Source of the DNA: Gammaproteobacteria bacterium
Lineage (GTDB): Bacteria > Pseudomonadota > Gammaproteobacteria > Nevskiales > Nevskiaceae
DNA length: 60,876 nt
Direction: 5' to 3'
Assembly: GCA_026398875.1 (NCBI GenBank)
Contig: JAPLSB010000013.1
Coordinates: 1-60,876 of the forward strand
Shown: positions 55,168 through 60,876 of the stretch, piece after piece
Position numbering within the stretch: the stretch's first letter is position 1
Layout of the letters: each line of letters starts with the position of its first letter
Position numbers and translations under genes: made by a program
Notes under the pieces: generated by a model
The model's database searches: none
Seen by the model: the letters and a program-made list of their open reading frames with translations, nothing else
What the model was told of the DNA's origin: nothing

Positions 55168-57429
55168 TCAGAAGCGGATCGTCACGCCGCCGATCACCGT
55201 GCGTGCAGCGCCGGGCCGGATGCCGTTCTCGATGTCGACGATGTAGGTCTTGTCGGTCAGGTTGCGACCGGTCACCCACAGTTCGGTCTTCGGGCCGACC
55301 CAGGGCACGGTGAACCCGATGCGTGCCGACAACAGCGTGTTCGACGGCACCCGTCCGAGCACGACGACCTCGCGAATCTCCACCGAATCACCGGGCTGTA
55401 CCGGTTCGCGATCCTCATTGGCCAGCGTCAGGTCGCGGGTGTTGAGCAGATCGGAGAAATAGCTGCCGAAATGGTTGACGGTCAGCGATGCCGTCCACAG
55501 CTGGCCGCCCTTCAGGCCGACGGTCAGGCTTCCGGCATGCAGCGGCGTTTCCGGCACCCGGTTGCCGTCGATCTCGCCGCCCTCGGTGAACGTCGAACGG
55601 GCGTAGCTGTAACTGAGCGACGAGAACGCGGATACGCCAGTACCCGGCAATGACGGCGACTCGTAGTTCAGCCCGAGATCGAAGCCAACCGAACGCGAAT
55701 CGGCGGAGTTGACGACGATGTTGGCGTCGTCAACGGTGTACGGCAGCTGCACCACGGTGTCGTAGATGACGTTGTAGAACGCTGCGGCGTCGGCGCTCAG
55801 GCCTGGCGCGAGCCGGGTACGGAAGCCGATCTGGCTGTTGATGCCGGTTTCCGGCTTCAACGGGAATTCGTCGGCAGAGCGAGCGAACGCTGGCGTGTAG
55901 CCGCGTGCGACGTTGGCGAACACCTGGGTCTTGTCAAAGCCGGTGTACAGCAACGCCAGGCTCGGCAGCGCCAGCAGGCGGTCATCCTGTTCGCCGTCAA
56001 ACTCGAATTCCGAGCCGGTGAAGCGGCGTTCGCGATGCTGGGTGTAGTGCTCGATGCGGACACCCGGGGTGATCTGGAAGTCGCCGACCTGCACCGCGTT
56101 CTGGATGTAGCCGGCAATCGCTGTCGCCTGATACTTGTCGAGGCGGGCCGCGGCCAGCTCGTTCTCGCCGAAGTTGCTGCCGCGGTTGCCGATCGAGATC
56201 ACTTCGCCGACGTCCCCGAACTCGCGGCCGTCGTCGAAGAGCGAGCGCGTGCCCTGTACGCCGAACGACACTTCATGGCCGATGCTGCCGGTGGTGAAAT
56301 TCACCACCGCCCGCGACTCGGCGCCGTAGTTCTCGTAGAGGCGGGCGCGGCTGACCATCACGCCGCTGACGCCCGGGATGAACTGGTATTCCGGATCCTC
56401 GTACTCGAAGTCGGGCAGCGCATCGACCGAGATTTCCTCCGGGTCGACCGTGAAGCGCGCGCGATCGGTACGCGTCGCATAGACCCGCGATGACACGGTG
56501 ATGCCACTGCCGTTGAATTGGTGCTTGAGGTCGTACTTCGAGAAGTTGACCCCGATCGTGTTGAACTCCTGTCCGAAACGGCCGAGCTTGCGGCGCGGTG
56601 CCAGTGCGTACTCGACCGGCGTCAGGTTCGATTCATCGTAGTTCGAGCGCTCGCGCAGGTGCGTGGCGCTGAACTCCAGCGAATGCCGGTCGTTGATCCG
56701 GTACTCGATCTCGCCATAGAAATCGTCGAAACGCGATTTCTCGACATCGAAGGCACCGTCGGCATTCGCGCCGCTGTAAGCGAGTGCAATGCCGAAGTCG
56801 CCGATCGTTCGGGTGTGCGAGACATGCCGCTGGAAGTTGTCATCGTTGCCATAACCGACCTCGAACTTCGACTGCGGTGTGGCGGTCGGTGACAGCGAAC
56901 GGAAATTGATGATGCCGTGATTGTTCAGCGGCCCGTAGATCACGTGACCGGTGCCCTGCAGCACTTCTACGTTTTCCAGGCGCTGGAACGGCGGCGTGTA
57001 GTGCGCCGACGAATCGAGATACGGCGAGGCGTTGATCGGCACGCCGTCCTCCAGCAGAAGGACCTTGCGGCTGCGCCGCGACGGCGCGCCGCGCAGACCG
57101 ATGCCGGAGCGGCGGCCGGCGATATCGTCATCGATGATCCGCAGGCCCGGCACGGCGCGCAGCGCTTCCTGCAAGGTCACCGGGCGCAGGCGGTCGAGGT
57201 CTTCATCGGTCAGCTGGCGCGCAGTACCGGCGGTGTTCTCGATCGGTCCCACGAAGGTGCCTTCGACCAGCACCGGTGCCAGTTTCACCGCGTCATCGTC
57301 ACCCGCTGCTGATTGCGTCGCGTTGGTGGAGTCGCTCTGTTGTGCCATGACGGGAGCGCTCAACAGGCCGCCGGCGCAAAACAGGGCCGCCGCCAGCGTA
57401 ATCGGCTTGCGGCGAGGTGGGGTCAGCAT
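55168..57429 (-). CDS. TonB-dependent outer-membrane receptor
   Basis: The 753-residue product has a signal peptide (about 1-30, AQQS), a plug domain (LAPVLVEGTFVGPIENTAGTARQLTDEDL, VPGLRIIDDD, GLRGAPSRRSRKVLLLEDGVPIN) and a beta-barrel ending in a C-terminal Phe (VIGGVTIRF). The plug is of the FecA/iron-citrate-type group but without a signalling extension. Ligand unknown; iron-chelate or vitamin uptake is possible. The start at 57429 (MLTPPRRKP) has GAGGAG seven bases upstream; a start at 57594 would add residues with no function. A strong terminator follows. It is divergent from pbpC. Confidence 0.93.
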   Translation of the reverse strand: MLTPPRRKPITLAAALFCAGGLLSAPVMAQQSDSTNATQSAAGDDDAVKLAPVLVEGTFVGPIENTAGTARQLTDEDLDRLRPVTLQEALRAVPGLRIIDDDIAGRRSGIGLRGAPSRRSRKVLLLEDGVPINASPYLDSSAHYTPPFQRLENVEVLQGTGHVIYGPLNNHGIINFRSLSPTATPQSKFEVGYGNDDNFQRHVSHTRTIGDFGIALAYSGANADGAFDVEKSRFDDFYGEIEYRINDRHSLEFSATHLRERSNYDESNLTPVEYALAPRRKLGRFGQEFNTIGVNFSKYDLKHQFNGSGITVSSRVYATRTDRARFTVDPEEISVDALPDFEYEDPEYQFIPGVSGVMVSRARLYENYGAESRAVVNFTTGSIGHEVSFGVQGTRSLFDDGREFGDVGEVISIGNRGSNFGENELAAARLDKYQATAIAGYIQNAVQVGDFQITPGVRIEHYTQHRERRFTGSEFEFDGEQDDRLLALPSLALLYTGFDKTQVFANVARGYTPAFARSADEFPLKPETGINSQIGFRTRLAPGLSADAAAFYNVIYDTVVQLPYTVDDANIVVNSADSRSVGFDLGLNYESPSLPGTGVSAFSSLSYSYARSTFTEGGEIDGNRVPETPLHAGSLTVGLKGGQLWTASLTVNHFGSYFSDLLNTRDLTLANEDREPVQPGDSVEIREVVVLGRVPSNTLLSARIGFTVPWVGPKTELWVTGRNLTDKTYIVDIENGIRPGAARTVIGGVTIRF

Positions 57430-57911
57430 CGTCTTTCTCCTCGAGTTGTTGTTGTGGACGTCTACGGGGCGCGTCGTCCCCTTATGGCCAACAATCATCG
57501 GTAAGCCCATCCGCCCGCTGAATGGGAAATCTTCCTTGGGTAAGGCCGGTTCAGTTAAAGATTCGTCAAAATTTGGAAAAGGGAAAAACACCAATTCCCG
57601 TCGACATTGCAGCGACCGGCCAATGACGAATTAGGTGGGGCATATCGCGCTTCCCGCATGTTCGATGAGCCGGCGTGGGTTCATGGGACGCCGGGCCCGG
57701 ACGACCTGGTGTTGTGCTTCGCTTTCCGAACTTCATCGTCGCTTCGGCGCCGGCAGGGCGCGTAGCCCAATTCGTTCCCGGTTCGGCAATTTTGCGCGCC
57801 AGCTGTGTGCGGACAGTGCTGCGCTGTTCAACGCCGAAGAAGCGCTGCACGGGTCTCCGTCGGGACACGCGAAGCCGGCAGGCCTTGACCGACGGCGCTA
57901 GCATCGTCGGC
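57430..57911. other. 482-base divergent region between TonB receptor and pbpC
   Basis: The half near the receptor (57540-57600) is AT-rich for this window and should hold its promoter; a minus-strand TTGACG lies near 57568, but no clear -10 follows. I see no Fur box, riboswitch or gene. The half near pbpC is open in its frame back to 57675 but looks non-coding. Confidence 0.5.
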
Positions 57912-60080
57912 ATGCTCCGGATCCCCGCCTTTCTGCGATCACTGCGTCCATGGTGGGCGGCCATTCCGGTGTTGCTGCTGATCTGCGCCACGGGGCTCGC
58001 CCAGCAGCCGCTGCCGCATCAACTGCAGCCCGAAGCGCTCGATGCGACGCGGGCAGAGGTGCTCGATGCCAGCGGCGCGCCGTTGACCCGGCATTACCTG
58101 CAGCGCTGGAACACGGCTGATCGGCTGCCGCTGGCGCAGGTGCCGGCCTTGCTCAAGACCGCCATCGTCAGTGCAGAGGATCACCGTTACTGGCGTCACC
58201 GCGGCATCGACTGGCGCGCGCGACTGGCTGCGGTCTGGCAGGCGATACGGGCCGGGCGCGCGGTACGCGGCGCCAGCACCATCAGCGAGCAGGTGGTGCG
58301 GCTGATTCACCCGCGGCCGCGGACGATCTGGGCGCGCTGGGTCGAAGGCTTCGAGGCGATGCGGCTGGAGATGCGCTTCTCGAAGTCCGCGATCCTGGAG
58401 TTCTATTTCGATCAGGTGCCGTACGGCGCCAACCGGCGCGGCGTCCGGCAAGCGGCGCGCTACTACTTCGGACGCGAGCTGACCACGCTCAGCGAGCCGG
58501 AAATGCTGGCGCTGGCGGTGATGCCGCGCGCGCCAAGCCGGCTTGACCCGATGCGTGATGCCGGCCGTCTGCGCGGGCCGATGCAGCGACTGGCGCGGCG
58601 CATGGCCGCTGACGGACTGATCCCGGAATCGCGTGTTGCCAAGTTGGCGACGCCGCCGCTCGCACTGCGCGCCGACGATGACGGGATCCCGGCGGGCCAT
58701 TTCGTCGCCGAAGCCCGGCGTCGCGCGCATGGCGGCGACGGCAGCGCGCTGCACACCACGCTCGACGCCGGCTTGCAGCGGCAGGCCCAGCAGCTGCTCG
58801 ACCAGCGGGTGCGCGATCTGGCCGGGGTTGGCGTTCGTCAGGGCGGGCTGCTGGTCGTCGAGCTCGATGGCAATCGGGTCCGCAGCTGGAACGTGGCCAA
58901 TCTCGATGCTGCCGACGGCGAGATCGGGATCGATACCGTGCTGACGCCGCGCCAGCCGGGCTCGGCGCTGAAGCCGTTTGTCTACGCGCTGGCACTGGAA
59001 CGCGGCTGGACCGCCGCCACCCGGATCGCCGACGAGCCGACCGCCGCGCATGTCGGCAACGGGCTGCATCCTTATCGCAACTATTCGCGGCTCAGCTACG
59101 GCGCGGTCAGCGTGCGCGAAGCACTCGGCAATTCGCTGAACGTGCCAGCGGTCAAGGCTTTGCAGTTCGTTGGCGGCGCGTCATTCCTGGAACTACTGCA
59201 TCGGCTCGGCATGAGTGGCCTGCGCGCGCATCCCGACCATTACGGCGATGGCATTGCGCTGGGCAACGGCGAGGTCACGCTGGCGCAGCTGGTCAATGCC
59301 TACGCGACGCTGGCCCGGCAGGGCCGCCAGCAGCCACTGCAGCTATTCGAGGACGGCCGCGAGCGCCAGTCACCACAGGCGGTGCTGAGCCGAGACAGCG
59401 CCTCGATCATCACCGACATCCTGTCCGACCCGCGGGCGCGCCTGCTCGAGTTCGGCGATGGCGGTCTGCTGCGCTTTCCCGGCCAGACTGCGGTCAAGAC
59501 CGGCACCTCCAGCGATTACCGCGATGCCTGGTGCGTGGCCTACAACCACCGCTACGTCGTCGGGGCCTGGATGGGCACGCTGAACGGTGCTGCGATGGAC
59601 GGCGTGACCGGCTCGATCGGTCCAGCCTTGCTGGTGCGCTCGGTGTTCGGGCTGCTCGATCAGCGGCATCCGCCGCAGCCGCTGCTGCTGAGCCCGGGCT
59701 TGCAGGCACGGCTGGTTCGGGATGTCGACGGTGGCGAGCGGCGCGAATGGTTCGCGCCCGGCACCGCGCCCGAGGCGGACAGTGTCGCTGCCGCCACCTG
59801 GGCTGGCAGTGCGCCCTCGACGCCAAGCCTGGTGCAGCCGTTCGAAGGTTTGCAGCTGGCGCTTGATCCGCGTGTGCCGCCCGAGCAGCAGGCGCTGGAG
59901 TTCGAGCTGGCGGCGGTGGCCGACGATGAAGCGGTGCACTGGTTTGTCGACGATGCGCCGGTCGGCGAGGGTCGGGGGCCGCACTACCCGTGGCCGCTGA
60001 GTCGTGGCGAACACCGCGCCCGAGCGGCTGCAGCCGATGGTCGCTGGCAGACCGCGACGGTGCGCTTCCGCGTCAAGTGA
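57912..60080 (+). CDS. pbpC: Penicillin-binding protein 1C
   Basis: PBP1C is a bifunctional class A peptidoglycan synthase. The 722-residue product has a membrane anchor (about 13-32), a GT51 glycosyltransferase domain (AEDHRYWRHRGID, GASTISEQVVR, LEFYFDQVPYG), a transpeptidase with SxxK at 351-354 (SALK), SxN (SLN) and KTG at 529-531, and a C-terminal about 80-residue BiPBP_C domain. The start at 57912 (MLRIPAF) is the last that keeps the anchor; earlier in-frame starts add non-family residues. Its neighbourhood with the alpha-2-macroglobulin gene fits the enterobacterial pairing. Confidence 0.95.
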   Translation: MLRIPAFLRSLRPWWAAIPVLLLICATGLAQQPLPHQLQPEALDATRAEVLDASGAPLTRHYLQRWNTADRLPLAQVPALLKTAIVSAEDHRYWRHRGIDWRARLAAVWQAIRAGRAVRGASTISEQVVRLIHPRPRTIWARWVEGFEAMRLEMRFSKSAILEFYFDQVPYGANRRGVRQAARYYFGRELTTLSEPEMLALAVMPRAPSRLDPMRDAGRLRGPMQRLARRMAADGLIPESRVAKLATPPLALRADDDGIPAGHFVAEARRRAHGGDGSALHTTLDAGLQRQAQQLLDQRVRDLAGVGVRQGGLLVVELDGNRVRSWNVANLDAADGEIGIDTVLTPRQPGSALKPFVYALALERGWTAATRIADEPTAAHVGNGLHPYRNYSRLSYGAVSVREALGNSLNVPAVKALQFVGGASFLELLHRLGMSGLRAHPDHYGDGIALGNGEVTLAQLVNAYATLARQGRQQPLQLFEDGRERQSPQAVLSRDSASIITDILSDPRARLLEFGDGGLLRFPGQTAVKTGTSSDYRDAWCVAYNHRYVVGAWMGTLNGAAMDGVTGSIGPALLVRSVFGLLDQRHPPQPLLLSPGLQARLVRDVDGGERREWFAPGTAPEADSVAAATWAGSAPSTPSLVQPFEGLQLALDPRVPPEQQALEFELAAVADDEAVHWFVDDAPVGEGRGPHYPWPLSRGEHRARAAAADGRWQTATVRFRVK

Positions 60081-60204
60081 GTGCTGGAAGCGGTCGCCGG
60101 CGCGCGCGGTGCATGGCTGCGGCAGCAGCGCTGCGCCATCTGCGCACGAAGCGGAGAATTTTCGTTGCAGTGCGGCAGGTGCATCCCTACAATGCGCGCC
60201 TGCC

Positions 60205-60279
60205 GGACAGTTAGCTCAGTGGTAGAGCATCGCCTTCACACGGCGGGGGTCACAGGTTCAAGCCCTGTACTGTCCACCA
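60205..60279 (+). tRNA. tRNA-Val (anticodon CAC)
   Basis: A full cloverleaf can be drawn: acceptor GGACAGT with ACTGTCC, D stem GCTC/GAGC, anticodon stem TCGCC/GGCGG with loop TTCACAC (anticodon CAC), and T arm with GTTCAAG in the loop. CCA is encoded. The anticodon reads GUG, a favoured valine codon in GC-rich genomes. Confidence 0.95.
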
Positions 60280-60335
60280 ATTCAAGCGGTTGCGCCGGTT
60301 TGATCGACTTGACAGTCGATGCGCGCAACCTTCAG

Positions 60336-60358
60336 GCCCGCCCAGCGCGGGCTTTTTT
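60336..60358 (+). terminator. Rho-independent terminator after tRNA-Val
   Basis: GCCCGC (60336-60341) pairs with GCGGGC (60347-60352) around a five-base loop, followed by six T to 60358, 57 bases after the tRNA end. Confidence 0.88.
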
Positions 60359-60431
60359 GTGGGCGCAGTTCACCGTCTTGCCGTTCCGGCCTCGAAGGAG
60401 TGAACTAGGCGCTCACACAGGGAGAGCGCAC

Positions 60432-60876
60432 ATGCGGGCAGCAGTGACGGTGGCGGGATGGATCGGGATGGCCCTTCTGGCCGGCTGTGGCAAGTACGGC
60501 CCCAATGGCCCGGACCTGTCGCTGGGCGGCTATTACACGGTCAGCATCACACCGAGCGGGGCCAGCGCCGCGAACAGCGGCTTCGCGCTGATCGCCGAGA
60601 ACGGCAACGGCTGGTTCGTCGACAGCGACGGCGGCGCGGTCTATTTCGTGAACTCGGTGCGTGACGGCAATCTGCTCAACGGCGTCTATCGCGGCTATGC
60701 CGCGACCGTATTCAGCAACGGCGATCCGGTGGTCACCGGCGAACTGAGCGGCACTATCGAAGAGCGCAGCACGGTCACCGGCACCGCGCTGTCGTCGCTC
60801 GGCACCGCGCCGTTCCAGTGGCAGTACCAGGCAGCGGCCTACGAAATCCCGGCGTCGTTCGTGGTGCTGGCCGGCA
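60432..60876 (+). CDS. Lipoprotein, 3' end outside the window
   Basis: The frame is open from an ATG at 60432, with a ribosome site (gggaga) before it, to the last base, giving 148 codons. The N-terminus is a lipoprotein signal with lipobox LAGC (Cys at about 18). The visible part is strand-rich (YYTVSITPSG, GFALIAENGNGWFVDSDGG) and resembles small outer-membrane lipoproteins with a repeated edge-strand pattern; I cannot name a family. Confidence 0.8.
   Translation, partial: MRAAVTVAGWIGMALLAGCGKYGPNGPDLSLGGYYTVSITPSGASAANSGFALIAENGNGWFVDSDGGAVYFVNSVRDGNLLNGVYRGYAATVFSNGDPVVTGELSGTIEERSTVTGTALSSLGTAPFQWQYQAAAYEIPASFVVLAG

Noticed and set aside
57675..57911. N-terminal extension of PBP1C
   Set aside because: It would put about 79 non-family residues, with two internal Cys and no membrane character, before the anchor.
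60205..60431. Integration site of a mobile element at tRNA-Val
   Set aside because: No repeat of the tRNA 3' end and no integrase in the window.

Overview
The window is 60.9 kb of GC-rich, gene-dense DNA. Gene order and protein types point to a gammaproteobacterium: rpsA-ihfB-lapA-lapB, cvpA-purF, BepA, MutS, PBP1C and a CxEQ alpha-2-macroglobulin. The high GC and the kind of accessory genes would suit the Nevskiales/Xanthomonadales part of the class, but that placement is an inference. Both ends cut genes: rpsA at the left, a lipoprotein gene at the right.

Layout. 1-9.9 kb is mostly core: ribosomal protein S1 (5' truncated), IHF beta, the LPS-control pair LapA/LapB, an SDR epimerase, the periplasmic protease/chaperone BepA, CvpA, PurF, then an AraC-type regulator divergent from a membrane desaturase. 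9.9-22.9 kb is one minus-strand block of twelve genes, most overlapping by 4 or 11 bases. It encodes a MotA/TolQ/ExbB-type channel subunit, two von Willebrand factor A proteins sharing an ExbD-like membrane segment, a degenerate actin/Hsp70-fold protein, a PEGA-FGE protein, TPR proteins and four lipoproteins. I read it as an ion-driven envelope-spanning machine whose role I cannot name. 23-30 kb holds YaeQ, two DMT exporters, an FAD oxidoreductase, a Phd/PIN toxin-antitoxin pair, a GST and a LysR regulator. 30-35.2 kb is a MacAB-like export operon with two separate permeases, preceded by a cluster of TGTCC/GGACA palindromes. 35.2-40.3 kb carries a DUF885 peptidase, a BLUF photoreceptor fused to a B12/SCHIC-type domain and preceded by a cobalamin riboswitch, and a divergent sigma-54 response regulator. 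40.3-47.3 kb has an ABC1 kinase, two small conserved proteins, mutS overlapping a PIN toxin gene, and class II DAHP synthase. 47.3-60.9 kb has a secreted repeat protein, a small membrane protein coupled to a 1908-residue alpha-2-macroglobulin, a TonB-dependent receptor, PBP1C, tRNA-Val(CAC) and a lipoprotein.

The four observations I would follow first are the twelve-gene MotA/VWA/Hsp70-like operon; the riboswitch-controlled BLUF-B12 protein; an S1 protein that appears to lack one S1 repeat through an in-frame fusion of repeats 3 and 4; and mutS translationally coupled to a toxin-antitoxin module. No database search was possible, so all family names rest on motifs and remembered family sequences.
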